64,000 nt of DNA from the NCBI RefSeq assembly GCF_014295035.1, contig NZ_CP060404.1:8348501-8412500 (forward strand), in the 5' to 3' direction. Both the position numbers and the translations under genes were made by a program. This document shows positions 27,206 through 36,537 of the stretch, in pieces (the first letter of the stretch is position 1; every line of letters begins with the position of its first letter). The stretch is from Streptomyces buecherae (GTDB taxonomy: Bacteria; Actinomycetota; Actinomycetes; Streptomycetales; Streptomycetaceae). Under the pieces are notes generated by a model. That model was not told the origin of the DNA. It searched no databases and saw only the letters and a program-made list of their open reading frames with translations.

Positions 27206-27555
27206 CACACACTCCTTCGTGGGGGAGGAATCGGTGTCCGGCGAGCGCCGATCGTTCTCCTTCCCGCGCGTGACCGTGCGCCGCCGGTGCGGAGCCTTGC
27301 ACACGCGTTCGTTTCAGAGAACTGTCAACGGGCCATAACATTCGGCCAGTTCGGTCCGAGCTCGCCCGCCGCGCGGCTCGCCCACCACGCCATGGCGCCC
27401 CCTCGCGCGCCCGGCCGCGCGACCAGCCGTCCCACGGGCCGGCCCGAGCACCCCCGCCACCGGGCCGTTGTCGAGACGGGATCGAGCCAACCGCCGGTCA
27501 AGTGGCCCGCGTTCGCCCAGGGGATCGGCGGGCGCGCGCGTTAGGGTCAGCCGTC
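27206..27555. promoter_or_regulatory. Divergent promoter region, protease/epimerase
   Basis: About 350 bases holding the promoter of the leftward protease gene and of the rightward epimerase gene. An AT-richer stretch near 27301-27355 is the likely protease promoter. No gene or clear operator is seen. Confidence 0.35.
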
Positions 27556-28527
27556 ATGCGCGTTCTCGTCTTGGGTGGCACGTCGTTCGTGGGCCGTGCG
27601 GTGGTCGAGGAGGTCCTGCGCCACGACGTGCGGGTGACGCTCTTCGGCCGGGGGAGAACCGGGACGGACCTCTTCCCGCGGCTCACCCGGCTCATCGGCG
27701 ACCGGGACACCGGCGACTACCGGGCCCTAGACCTGGGGCGTTGGGATGCCGTGGTCGACGTCAGCGGCTACGTGCCCCGCCACGTGGGACAGGCGATGGA
27801 CGCCCTGCGGGAGCGGGTCCACCGGTACCTGTTCATCTCCAGCCACGCCGTCTACCAACAGACGGGCGTCGGACCCGGCTCGGACGAGGACACGCCGCGC
27901 CGCGCGCCGTTCCGCGCCACCGAGGAGATCGACGGCGAGACCTACGGGCGGCTCAAGGTGGCCTGCGAGGACGACGTATGGGCACGCTACGGCGAGCGGG
28001 CGACCATCGTGCGCCCCGGCAGGGTGGCCGGCCCCCACGACCCGTCGGACACCTTCACCTACTGGGTGCGCCGGGCCGCCCGCGGCGGGCGGGTGGCGCT
28101 GCCGGCCGATCCGGAGCAGCCGGTCCAGATCGTGGACGCCCGGGACCTCGCGCGCCTGGTGGTACGGCTGGTCCTGGACGACCGGCCGGGGGCGTTCACG
28201 GCGGTGGGGCCGGCCGAACCCGTCACGCTCGGCGGCCTGATCGCCACCTGCGGGCGGGTGGCCGGAACCGTTCCGGAGATCGTGCGGGTGCCGGCGGAGT
28301 CCGCGCCGCCGATGTTCCCGCTGGTGCGTCCGGTGTGGTCCTCCCAGCAGCGCAGCGCGGCGCGCGCCCGGGCGGCGGGGCTGACGGCGACACCGCTCGC
28401 GGTGACGGTCGCGGACGTGCTCGCCTGGGACCGCGAGCGCGGCACCCCGCCGATGAACCTCGGCTTCACCCCGCACGAGGAGGCCGCGCTGCTCGCCGGC
28501 CTGGACGGCCGCGCCACCGCCGGCTGA
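27556..28527 (+). CDS. NAD-dependent epimerase/reductase
   Basis: A 323-residue extended-SDR protein. The Rossmann motif is VLVLGGTSFVGRAVV at the very N-terminus; the active-site segment is ETYGRLKVACE (Tyr and Lys), and VRPGRVAGPHDP is typical of the NAD-dependent epimerase family. It resembles isoflavone-reductase or RNA-binding csp41-like atypical members rather than true sugar epimerases, so the substrate is open. The ATG at 27556 is chosen because it opens with the cofactor strand. Confidence 0.85.
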   Translation: MRVLVLGGTSFVGRAVVEEVLRHDVRVTLFGRGRTGTDLFPRLTRLIGDRDTGDYRALDLGRWDAVVDVSGYVPRHVGQAMDALRERVHRYLFISSHAVYQQTGVGPGSDEDTPRRAPFRATEEIDGETYGRLKVACEDDVWARYGERATIVRPGRVAGPHDPSDTFTYWVRRAARGGRVALPADPEQPVQIVDARDLARLVVRLVLDDRPGAFTAVGPAEPVTLGGLIATCGRVAGTVPEIVRVPAESAPPMFPLVRPVWSSQQRSAARARAAGLTATPLAVTVADVLAWDRERGTPPMNLGFTPHEEAALLAGLDGRATAG

Positions 28528-28906
28528 GCCACCGCCAGCCGACCCGCACAGCGCGAGGGAGCCGCCCCGAGGCACACGCTGACGCGTGAGCGCGTGAGCG
28601 CGTGCCCCGGCCGCACGGCCACCGCCTGCCCGTCGGGTGCCAGGCGCCAGGACCCGGCCGCCGAGCACCGGCCGTCGCCCGGCCCGCGAGCGTCCCCGTG
28701 CCCGTGTCCCGTGCCCGTCTCGCCGGCACCCGCCGCCACGTGCGTGGCGCCGACACACCCTTGTGGGCGTTGCCTTGGCGCTAATTGGTCTGTACCTAAG
28801 CAGCGAGAGGCAGCACGCTTCTTGACCAAGCCATGTCATCTGCCGTCGCACACGCCACCCCTGCCCCAGGCACACCCCCCAGCCCCAGGTACGAAAGGTG
28901 CCCATC
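28528..28906. other. Intergenic region with chitinase-type operator
   Basis: About 380 bases ahead of the lactonase gene. It holds the DasR/chitinase-like site at 28784-28799 and a direct repeat of the 8-mer TGAGCGCG near 28585-28602. No gene is seen. Confidence 0.5.
28784..28799 (+). promoter_or_regulatory. DasR/chitinase-type operator upstream of the lactonase gene
   Basis: The core TGGTCTGTACCT (28786-28797) resembles the dre palindrome TGGTCTAGACCA and the 12-base direct repeat of Streptomyces chitinase promoters. It lies about 110 bases ahead of the lactonase start. Confidence 0.5.
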
Positions 28907-30109
28907 ATGTCCCCACACCGCTCGGAGCACCCCCTCCGCACCGGCCTCGGTATCGGACGCCGTTCGTTCGTCGGGTCGCTCGGCGCCGGCGTGTTGGGCG
29001 CCGCCGTGCTCGGCGGATCGTCCGCCGCGCAGGCCCTGCCGGCGCCCGCCACCGGCGGGCGCGCCACGGCCGCGTCGCGCTACGCGTTCCTCGGCACGTA
29101 CGGCAGCGGAATCATCACCTGCGTGTACGACACCACGACCGGCGCGCTGACCAGGAAGAGCGCGTTCGCCGCGGTGACCGACCCGTCCTTCCTCGCCCTG
29201 GCACCCTCCGGCAAGGTGCTCTACGCGCTGGACAGCGCCGGCCGCGAGGGGGCGGTCCGCGCGTTCACCATCGGCGCGGGCGGCCGGTTGGCGGCGCTGG
29301 GCCGGGCCCAGTCCACCGGCGGCGCCAACGTCACCCACCTCGCGGTCCACCCCAGCGGGCGCTACCTGCTCAGTGCCAACTACGGCGCCGGCAGCGTGGC
29401 CGCGCACGCCCTGGGCGGCGATGGTCGTGTGGGCGCGCGCACCTCACTCGTCCAGCACGTCGGCTCCGGCCCCGACCCCGAGCGCCAGGAGGGGCCGCAT
29501 GCGCACCAGATCCTCACCGACCCCAAGGGCGCCTACGTCTTCGCCGTCGACCTCGGCACGGACACGGTGTACACCTACCAGCTCGGTCCGGGCGGCACGC
29601 TGCGGCCGGTGTCCGAGGCCAAGTCGGTGCCCGGCGCCGGCCCCCGCCACATGGTGTTCCACCCCACGGCCCCCTACGCGTACGTGGCCAACGAGCTGAA
29701 CAGCACCATCACCGTCTGCTCCTACGACCCGTCCACCGGCGTCCTCACCAACGGCGACAGCCAACCCACCCTGCCCGACGGCACCGACCCCGGCACCCGC
29801 AACTACCCCTCCGAGGTGACGATCTCGGCCGACGGCCGCTTCGTCTACCTGTCCAACCGTGGCCACGAGAGCATCGCGCGGTTCGCCGTCACCGGCGGCG
29901 GCGCCGGCCTGCGGCTCCTCGACACCGTGCCGTGCGGGGGCTCCTGGCCCCGGCACATCAGCCTCTCGCCGGCGGGCAACCTGCTGTTCTCGGGCAACCA
30001 GTACGGCAAGACGATCGGCACGTTCACCGTCAACAAGGAGACCGGCGCCCTCACCCGCTCCGGCCCCCCGTTCGCCACCGTCTCCGTCGGCTGCGTCCTG
30101 CCGACCTGA
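28907..30109 (+). CDS. Secreted seven-bladed lactonase family protein
   Basis: A 400-residue protein of the 6-phosphogluconolactonase/carboxy-cis,cis-muconate cyclase-like beta-propeller family. A Tat signal (GRRSFVGSLGAGVLG) shows export in folded form. Repeated propeller strands follow (LALAPSGKVLYALD, LAVHPSGRYLLSANY, VTISADGRFVYLSNRG), with GPRHMVFHP and WPRHISLSP as the conserved His-bearing segments. The ATG at 28907 has GAAAGG. It shares operator type and neighbourhood with the LPMO and chitinase genes, so a role in extracellular chitin-derived lactone metabolism is inferred, for example opening the aldonolactone made by C1-oxidising LPMO. A perfect hairpin follows. Confidence 0.85.
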   Translation: MSPHRSEHPLRTGLGIGRRSFVGSLGAGVLGAAVLGGSSAAQALPAPATGGRATAASRYAFLGTYGSGIITCVYDTTTGALTRKSAFAAVTDPSFLALAPSGKVLYALDSAGREGAVRAFTIGAGGRLAALGRAQSTGGANVTHLAVHPSGRYLLSANYGAGSVAAHALGGDGRVGARTSLVQHVGSGPDPERQEGPHAHQILTDPKGAYVFAVDLGTDTVYTYQLGPGGTLRPVSEAKSVPGAGPRHMVFHPTAPYAYVANELNSTITVCSYDPSTGVLTNGDSQPTLPDGTDPGTRNYPSEVTISADGRFVYLSNRGHESIARFAVTGGGAGLRLLDTVPCGGSWPRHISLSPAGNLLFSGNQYGKTIGTFTVNKETGALTRSGPPFATVSVGCVLPT

Positions 30110-30169
30110 CCGCGCCGCGCGCCTGTTCGCGCGCGACGGGAAACCGAGCGCCAGACCCGACGCCACCTG

Positions 30170-30206
30170 GGAGCGCCCCGCGGCTGAACAAGCCGCGGGG
30201 CGCTCC
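30170..30206. terminator. Strong hairpin terminator
   Basis: A 16-base perfect stem (30170-30185 with 30191-30206) and a five-base loop sit between the lactonase gene and the convergent LPMO gene. Confidence 0.85.
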
Positions 30207-30322
30207 GGGGTTGGGTCTCGCCGCGTGACCAGGCTGGCCGACACCGCTCCGACACCGCCACGGACGGGCCGTGGCCGGGCTGTGTCGGGGGGTTGGGCGA
30301 GGCGAGCTGGTGTGCGCTCGTG

Positions 30323-30838
30323 CTAGCTGATGTTGACGTCCACGCAGGCGTAGAAGGCGTTGGCGGTGTCGGCGATGTTCCATATCGCCAGCACCTTCTG
30401 CTTGCCGGAGATGTTGCCGAAGTTGACCTGGTGGGTCACCGTCGAGCCAGGCTGTGCACCGCCGTCGTTGAACTCGGCGACCTTGGTGCTGCCCACGTAG
30501 TACTGCCAGGTGCTGGTGGCGTGGCGGGCGGTCAGTCGCCAGTTGAAGCTGGTGGTGCGGCTGACGGGGGTGACCTTCCAGCCCTTGCTGTTGTCGTCCA
30601 GCTCGGAGAAGCGGCCGTTGCCACCGCTGCAACTCCGCAGCCCCTTGGGGCCTTCCACGCTCTGCGGCTCGTACTTGATGGGCCCGCAGGCGATGGTGCC
30701 GGCCGCGCACTGGGCCTGCCGGCTGGGGGGCGAGGAGATGTAGCCGTGGGCGCTGGCCGTGCCGGAGGGCAGGCAGACCGCCAGGAGCGGCGCGATGGCC
30801 GCGCCGAGGGTGACGGCCAGCTTCTTCTTACCGTGCAT
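30323..30838 (-). CDS. AA10 lytic polysaccharide monooxygenase (chitin-active type)
   Basis: A 171-residue secreted copper monooxygenase. The signal peptide ends SGTASA, leaving mature HGYISSPPSRQAQC, so the N-terminal copper-binding His is exposed; the second brace His is in LTARHATSTWQYY. Cysteine pairs (CAAGTIAC) and the end NAFYACVDVNIS are typical. Single-domain AA10 enzymes cleave crystalline chitin oxidatively. The ATG at 30838 follows GAAGGAG. A palindromic DasR-type site lies about 130 bases upstream. Confidence 0.93.
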   Translation of the reverse strand: MHGKKKLAVTLGAAIAPLLAVCLPSGTASAHGYISSPPSRQAQCAAGTIACGPIKYEPQSVEGPKGLRSCSGGNGRFSELDDNSKGWKVTPVSRTTSFNWRLTARHATSTWQYYVGSTKVAEFNDGGAQPGSTVTHQVNFGNISGKQKVLAIWNIADTANAFYACVDVNIS

Positions 30839-30969
30839 GTCGGCTCCTTCGGTGGGGGGCCCGCCGTGGGCGGGCGATGGTCGCGGGAGGCACGGGCGCG
30901 GCATGTCAGGGGCGACCGGGTGGGGGTGCGCGGCTCATCGCCGGCCGGTGCGGCGGCCGACGCCTCCTA

Positions 30970-30985
30970 CTTGGTCTAGACCGTA
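30970..30985 (-). promoter_or_regulatory. DasR (dre) operator upstream of the LPMO gene
   Basis: The centre GGTCTAGACC (30973-30982) is a perfect palindrome, identical to the core of the dre consensus ACTGGTCTAGACCAGT. This fits control by the GlcNAc-responsive repressor DasR. Confidence 0.75.
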
Positions 30986-31207
30986 CTGCTTGTCGGGACA
31001 CGGTCAAGGGGGGTCGGTGCGAAACTTCCGCCGTTGTCGCGGCGGGGCGGGCGCCGGGCGTGGTGGCGCCGTCGCGGCGCGGGTGGCGGCCGTACGGGGC
31101 GGCGCGTGCCGCGTACGGGCGCGGGCTCACGTGGGCACGGAGACGGCCGACAGGCGAGTGCCTGCCGGCCGTCCGTGTGCGGTGTGAGGGGCGTTGGGGG
31201 TGTCGGG

Positions 31208-32731
31208 TCAGCAGGCGCCGAGGTCCTGCCAGACGCCCCACTCGCCGGTGGTGCCGGGCTCCTCGCCCACCGTCCACCACTTGGCCTTCCAGGTGTGACC
31301 CTGGTGCGAGACCTGCTGGCCGCCGGTGTAGACCGTCTGGGCCGACCAGGGGCTCGCCGAGCACTCGCTGCCGTTGTCGCCGACGACGGTCAGGGTGTAC
31401 GAGGCCGAGTGGTTCACGTCGGCGCCCGCGCCGTTGACGCTGATCGTGTACGTACCCGACTTCACCTCGGGAGCCGCGGTGAAGGTGAGGGTGGAGGAGT
31501 CGCCCGCCGTCACGGAGCGCGGGCTGAGCGAGGTGGCGATGCCCTTCGGCGCGCCGCTGACGGTCAGGTCGATCTTCTGCGCGTCGCCGGCCGTCACGGT
31601 CGTCCGCACGGTGGTGGCCGCGGTGCCGCCCGCGGTGACCGAGCCGGACGTCGGCGTCGTCGTCACCGAGAAGTCACTGGTCGGGGGCTTGGTGTCGCTG
31701 GTGAACGGCGCGAAGATGCGGCTGAAGTCCCAGGTGTTCTGCTCGATGCCCGAGCAGTCGTTGCGCGCCCCGCCGCCGGGGCAGCCACCGTTGTCCCGCT
31801 GGAGCGCCCACATCGACAGCGTGTTGATGCCCTTGCCGACCGCCCAGTTGTACACCTGCCTGGCGTTGGCCAGGGTGAACGTCTCGGCCGGGCCGAAGTC
31901 GTCGACGCCCGGCATCTCGGTGACGCCGATCATGCCCCACAGCTGCGCGTCGGTCTTGTCCGGGTAGAGGCGGGCGAGCTGGTCGCGCAACCCCTGGGCC
32001 GCGGTCTCGGTGTCCTTGGCCATGTCGTGGGGCTGGTTGTCGTAGTAGTCGAACGTCATGATGTTCGCGACGTCGACCTTCGTACCGTTGCTCACCGCGT
32101 TCCGGAGCAGCGCCAGGCCGCTTTCGGCCAGCCCGCGCGTGGTGGTCGGCAGCGTGTACGAGACCTCGAGCTTGCGGCCGTTCTGCGCGGCCCAGTCCTG
32201 GACCTTCTTGATGGCCTTGTTGCGCCGGTCGACGCTGGCGGTGTTGTCCAGCGCGTTGACCTCGATGTCCATGTCGAGCCGCGAGATGTCGTAGGTGGTG
32301 ATCACCTTCTGGTACGCGGCGGCGATCTTGTCGACGTCGTTGCAGCTCTCGGCGATCTCGGTGCCGGTGGTGCCGGCCGTGTAGCCACCGAACGAGGGGA
32401 TGACGTCGCCGCCCCTCGCCTGGATCGTCTTGATGTCCTCACCGAAGGTGGCCTGGGAGATCGGCGTGCTCGTGCTGCCGTTCCAGTACGGGGTGCAGGA
32501 GCCCTTGGCCTCGGTCTGGATGAAGGCCATCGTCAGGTACTTCACGCCGGCTTCCTTGGCCATGGCGGCCGGGCTCTCCCCGGTCCAGGCCTCGAAGTAG
32601 GGGGCGAAGACGCGGGGCGGCAGTGGGGTCGCCGCCTCGGCGGTGCCGCCGCCGATCACGGTCATTCCCGCTGCGACCACAGCGGTGACGGTCGCGGCGA
32701 GAGCCGCGCGGAGCGAGCGCTTACGTCTCAT
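31208..32731 (-). CDS. Secreted GH18 chitinase with C-terminal CBM5/12
   Basis: A 507-residue exported chitinase. The signal peptide ends GGTAEAA (about residue 34). The GH18 barrel (about 35-330) carries the catalytic motif LDMDIEVN (DxxDxDxE) and SFGGYTAG. A fibronectin/Ig-like linker domain follows (about 340-450), then a 50-residue CBM5/12-like chitin-binding module (SPWSAQTVYTGGQQV, HTWKAKWWTVGEEP). The ATG at 32731 is followed by a basic N-region MRRKRSLR. Two abutting chitinase-type operators lie 92-123 bases upstream. Confidence 0.93.
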   Translation of the reverse strand: MRRKRSLRAALAATVTAVVAAGMTVIGGGTAEAATPLPPRVFAPYFEAWTGESPAAMAKEAGVKYLTMAFIQTEAKGSCTPYWNGSTSTPISQATFGEDIKTIQARGGDVIPSFGGYTAGTTGTEIAESCNDVDKIAAAYQKVITTYDISRLDMDIEVNALDNTASVDRRNKAIKKVQDWAAQNGRKLEVSYTLPTTTRGLAESGLALLRNAVSNGTKVDVANIMTFDYYDNQPHDMAKDTETAAQGLRDQLARLYPDKTDAQLWGMIGVTEMPGVDDFGPAETFTLANARQVYNWAVGKGINTLSMWALQRDNGGCPGGGARNDCSGIEQNTWDFSRIFAPFTSDTKPPTSDFSVTTTPTSGSVTAGGTAATTVRTTVTAGDAQKIDLTVSGAPKGIATSLSPRSVTAGDSSTLTFTAAPEVKSGTYTISVNGAGADVNHSASYTLTVVGDNGSECSASPWSAQTVYTGGQQVSHQGHTWKAKWWTVGEEPGTTGEWGVWQDLGAC

Positions 32732-33340
32732 GATTGTCCAAGCTGAGTGAGAAGGGGCCGCTAGGAATCCCGGTGCGCAGCGGTTGGGGATTATGGAATA
32801 TCCCTGGCGATATGGGCATGTCAATGGTCTGAACCAAGGTAGGACTAGACCAATTCATGCCCTTATTCCGCCTACCACTCCCGCACCCCCGGCGTCGCCC
32901 CACCGTCACCGACGCGTCGCCGAGGCCGCCCAGGGGCCCGCTCCGCCCGTATTACGGGGGCAACGGGCCCCGCGGAGGCCGCGCGCCCAACTCCCCGCGC
33001 GGGGTGGCGCGGTGACCCGTGAGGCCCGCGGGACGAGTGAACCACCGAGCCGATTTTCCCTACCCCGACGCGCCACTGAGGCCCTGTCACACGTCGCGCA
33101 CGGCCCCCGCCGCGTACGGAGACCGGCCGCCGACCCAGCGGGACGCGGTGCGCCAGGCCCCGGTCGGCGCACCAGCCCGCCGCGCCCTGCCCGGCCGCCC
33201 GCACCCCGGCCGCGCCCCCGCCCCGCCCCGAGCCCCTGGCGCACCGCCCCGGCCGGGCCGACGACCCCGGCAACCCCCGCCCCGGGGCCTGCGGCGCGCG
33301 CCGGTAGGCTCGCCTGCCAACGCGAGCTGAGGGGGCGGCC
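32732..33340. other. Intergenic region, chitinase promoter and kinase-cassette leader
   Basis: About 600 bases. The left half has the AT-rich chitinase promoter and its operators (32823-32854). The right half is C-rich and shows no convincing gene; antisense frames there have random composition. Confidence 0.5.
32823..32854 (-). promoter_or_regulatory. Double chitinase/DasR operator
   Basis: Two 16-base units abut: AATGGTCTGAACCAAG (32823-32838) and GTAGGACTAGACCAAT (32839-32854). Each resembles the dre/chitinase direct-repeat consensus. Paired 12-base repeats are known at Streptomyces chitinase promoters. Confidence 0.7.
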
Positions 33341-34225
33341 ATGCACGGGTTACAGCCAGCGGACCCACCACGCGTTGGGGAGTACGTCGCCCTCGCCAGA
33401 CTGGACGCGGCGCGCTCCCCGCGCGTACCGCCGGAGCGCCGCTACCTGGCGCGCGGCGCCGACGGCGAGCGCACCGTCCTCGTCAGCCTGCCCGCGCCGG
33501 GCGCCGACCCGGCCCGCTGGGCGGCCGAGGCGCGGTGGGCCAACCAACTGAACCAGCCCGGGTTCTGGCCGGTGGCCGAACTCGGTGGCACCGCCGCCTT
33601 TCCCTGGCACGCCTCCCCGTACCAACCCGCCCTCCCGCTGACCGCGGCCCTGACCGCGCACGGCGGCCCGCTGCCCGAGGGCGCGGTGCGCGCCGTCGGC
33701 GCCGCGCTGGCCGAGACCCTGGCCTCCGCGCACGTACTGGGCATCACCCACGCCGGCGTGTGCCCCGCCGCTGTCCTGCTCACCGCCTACGGCCCGCTGC
33801 TGGCCTGTTTCGGGACGGTACGCGCCGCCGCGCCCGAGGGCACGCCGCGCGCCGGCCTGCCCGGCGTCGACCAGGAGTGCCTGGCCCCGGAGCACCTGGC
33901 CGGCGCCCCGGTCGACCCGCGCGGCGACGTGTACGCGCTCGGCGCGGTCCTGGCCTACGCGGCCACCGGCCACGCCGTACCCGAGCGGAGCGAGATCCCC
34001 GCCGGGCTGCGCCCGCTCGTCTCGGCCTGCCTGTCGCGTGACCCGGACGGCAGGCCCGAACCGGCGCACATCCTGGCCGAGTTGGCGCCCGGCGCCGCGT
34101 ACGGAACCCTGACCGCCACGGCGGAGCCGGTGTCACTGCCGGGCCGTGTCGTCGCGGCCCTGGCCACGCAGTCCGCGAACGCGCTCGCCGCCGAACTCCC
34201 CACCCACCCCACGGAGGTGCGCTAG
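33341..34225 (+). CDS. Pseudokinase of the Ser/Thr kinase fold
   Basis: A 294-residue protein that keeps the outline of a bacterial Ser/Thr kinase but not its chemistry. There is no GxGxxG loop. The HRDLKPSN segment is replaced by THAGVCPAAVLL, and DFG is replaced by ACFG. Later lobe elements remain: LAPEHLAGAPVDPRGDVYALGAVLAYAATG (shortened here to show APE and the DVYALG helix) and CLSRDPDGRPEPA. It is soluble, with no membrane helix. The ATG at 33341 follows GAGGGGGCGG. The next gene, an intact kinase, starts four bases after its stop, so a regulatory partner role is inferred. Confidence 0.8.
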   Translation: MHGLQPADPPRVGEYVALARLDAARSPRVPPERRYLARGADGERTVLVSLPAPGADPARWAAEARWANQLNQPGFWPVAELGGTAAFPWHASPYQPALPLTAALTAHGGPLPEGAVRAVGAALAETLASAHVLGITHAGVCPAAVLLTAYGPLLACFGTVRAAAPEGTPRAGLPGVDQECLAPEHLAGAPVDPRGDVYALGAVLAYAATGHAVPERSEIPAGLRPLVSACLSRDPDGRPEPAHILAELAPGAAYGTLTATAEPVSLPGRVVAALATQSANALAAELPTHPTEVR

Positions 34226-34229
34226 CGAC

Positions 34230-36422
34230 ATGCTGTCGGCCCTGTTGCACGACGATCCCCACGCCATAGGGCCCTACCGGCTGTTGGCCCGGCTCGGTGG
34301 CGGTGGCATGGGCACGGTCTACCTGGCCCGCACGGCGGGCGGGCGCACCGTCGCCGTCAAGACGCTGCACGACCGCCTGGCCGCCCAACCTGCACTGCGC
34401 GCCCGCTTCCGGCTGGAGACGGACGTGGCGCGCGTGATCGGCGGGCGGTACGGCGCGGCGGTGCACGACGCCGACCCTTCCGCGCCGCGACCCTGGCTGG
34501 CCACGGAGTACGTCATCGGGCCGCCGCTGGACGTCGCCGTACAGGCCGGCGGGGCGCTGCCGGCGCCCGCCGTGCGCGTGGTGGGCGCCGCCCTGGCCGA
34601 GGGCCTGGCGCGGTTGCACCGCTCGGAGGCGGTGCACCGCGACCTCAAGCCGTCCAACATCCTGCTCACCGCGACCGGGCCGAGGATCATCGACTTCGGC
34701 ATCGCCCAGGCGATCGGCGCCGAGCAGTTCACCCAGTTCGGCGACGCCACCGGCACGCCCGCGTTCATGTCACCGGAGCAGGCGGCCGGCCTCGAACACG
34801 GAGCGGCCGGCGACGTCTTCGCGCTCGCCGGCGTCCTCGTCTTCGCGGCCTCCGGGCACGGCCCGTTCGGCGCCGGCGGGCCCGCCGAACTCCTCTTCCG
34901 CGTCCGCTACGCCGAGCCCGACCTCGGCGGCGTCGACCCCGACCTGGCCCCGGTGCTCGCCCGGTGCCTGGCCAAGGACCCGGCCAACCGGCCCACCCTC
35001 GACGAGCTGGCCACCGCACTCGGCGCCGGCGAGGCCCCGCCCTCGTGGGTGGACGCGCTGCCGGACGCCGTGCTCCGGGAGATCGCCCGGCGCGCTGCCG
35101 AGGTGTGGCGCACACCGCCGGACCGGCAGCCACCCCCACCACCCGACGCGCCCGCGCCCGCCGCGGCCCCGACCGCCCCCGGCCCCTCGCGGCGCCGGCT
35201 GCTCGCGCTGACCGGCGGCGCGGCGCTCGCCGGTGCCGGCCTGACCGGCGGCGGAGTGTGGGCCTGGCTGGCCAACCGGGACACGACGAAGGACGACGCC
35301 AGGAAGCCCGGCAAACCCACGGCCACAGCCACGGCCGCGCCGGCCAAGCCCCCCGCCCGACTGTGGACGTTCCCCATCCGCTGCCCGGAGGCGTACGGGG
35401 ACGTCCTGCCGACCAAGCAGGGGCTCGCCGTACCCGCCGGCATCGTGCTGACCGGTGTCAACGCCGAAAGCGGCGAGGGCACCTGGCAGGCCAACATGGG
35501 CGACGGCTGGCGCTGGGCCAGCGACGGGACCAGGGTCTACGCCCTGCGCGAGCACGACGAGGGCCGCTCCCTCGTGCTCGGCGAGATCGACCCCACCAGC
35601 GGAAGGCTCACCAAGCCCCGGGTGGACACGACGGACTTCGCCGGCGACGAGGCCCGCAACCAACTCCTGTGCGTCGCCGGAGGCCGCGCCTACCTGACCG
35701 CCCGCACGACGTCGGGCAACCGCTGGTACCTCCTGGCCGTCGAACTGCGCACCGGGCGCGAGCACTGGCGCCGCCCCGTGGACGAGCCGGGTGACCAGTA
35801 CGGGCCACCCTTCCTCGGCGGCTCGGTCACCGGCGAGAACCTGTTCCTGTGGCGCAAGGACCCCTACACCGAAGCCGTCGAGGTGGCGGTGCACGCCACG
35901 CGCGACGGCAGGCAGCGGTGGTCGGAGACGGAGGGTTACAGCAGCGTGCCGCCCAGCCGCGTCGTCCGCGACGAGCGGCATGTCTACCTCTGCGACGAGG
36001 CGGTGATGGCACGCGACCTGTCCGACGGCGCCCTCGGGTGGCTCTTCGGTGAGAACGGCAGCCGCGACGTCGGCGACAGCGCGGGCGAGGAGCGCGTGTA
36101 CGGGGCCCCCACCCTCCGCGACGGCGTCCTGTACTGCACCGAGGGCGACCGCGGCGTCGTCGCCGTCGACGCCCTCACCGGCAGCCTCAACTGGCTGGAG
36201 AAGGACCTCGACGGGCGACGCCTGAACCGCGACGTGCCACCGGTGATCGGCCGCGAGTACCTCTACAGCCTCGACGACCAGGGACTGCGCGCGGTGGACC
36301 TCACCACCCGGCGCGCCGTGTGGACGTACGAGACCGACGCGACCGTGCTCACCCCCGACTACGCGCGCGAGCGCCTGTACGTCCGGGAACTGCGCGAGAC
36401 CTTCGCCCTGCCCCTGGCCTGA
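34230..36422 (+). CDS. Membrane Ser/Thr protein kinase with PQQ-like beta-propeller
   Basis: A 730-residue PknB-type kinase. The kinase domain spans about 12-285: glycine loop LGGGGMGTVYLA, Lys in VAVKTLH, HRDLKPSN, DFG in IIDFGIA, and SPEQAAG. A proline-rich linker leads to one membrane helix (RRRLLALTGGAALAGAG, about 328-352). The outer part (about 385-730) has repeated PQQ/WD-like blades (VYLCDEAVMARDLSDG, VVAVDALTGSLNW). It likely couples an outside signal to phosphorylation inside. Preceded by the pseudokinase (4-base gap) and followed by a paralogous kinase. Confidence 0.92.
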   Translation: MLSALLHDDPHAIGPYRLLARLGGGGMGTVYLARTAGGRTVAVKTLHDRLAAQPALRARFRLETDVARVIGGRYGAAVHDADPSAPRPWLATEYVIGPPLDVAVQAGGALPAPAVRVVGAALAEGLARLHRSEAVHRDLKPSNILLTATGPRIIDFGIAQAIGAEQFTQFGDATGTPAFMSPEQAAGLEHGAAGDVFALAGVLVFAASGHGPFGAGGPAELLFRVRYAEPDLGGVDPDLAPVLARCLAKDPANRPTLDELATALGAGEAPPSWVDALPDAVLREIARRAAEVWRTPPDRQPPPPPDAPAPAAAPTAPGPSRRRLLALTGGAALAGAGLTGGGVWAWLANRDTTKDDARKPGKPTATATAAPAKPPARLWTFPIRCPEAYGDVLPTKQGLAVPAGIVLTGVNAESGEGTWQANMGDGWRWASDGTRVYALREHDEGRSLVLGEIDPTSGRLTKPRVDTTDFAGDEARNQLLCVAGGRAYLTARTTSGNRWYLLAVELRTGREHWRRPVDEPGDQYGPPFLGGSVTGENLFLWRKDPYTEAVEVAVHATRDGRQRWSETEGYSSVPPSRVVRDERHVYLCDEAVMARDLSDGALGWLFGENGSRDVGDSAGEERVYGAPTLRDGVLYCTEGDRGVVAVDALTGSLNWLEKDLDGRRLNRDVPPVIGREYLYSLDDQGLRAVDLTTRRAVWTYETDATVLTPDYARERLYVRELRETFALPLA

Positions 36423-36537
36423 GCCCCCGCCCCGCACCAACCCACCAACGAACCGACCCATCAACCCACCGGCCACCAGACGCGCCCCACACCCCGCGCC
36501 GGTACGCCACGCCCCCCACCGCCAAGGAGCGCACCGC

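Noticed and set aside
31034..32746. Rightward 570-codon frame over the chitinase gene
   Set aside because: Antisense of a GH18 gene with signal peptide and catalytic motif; no own domain.
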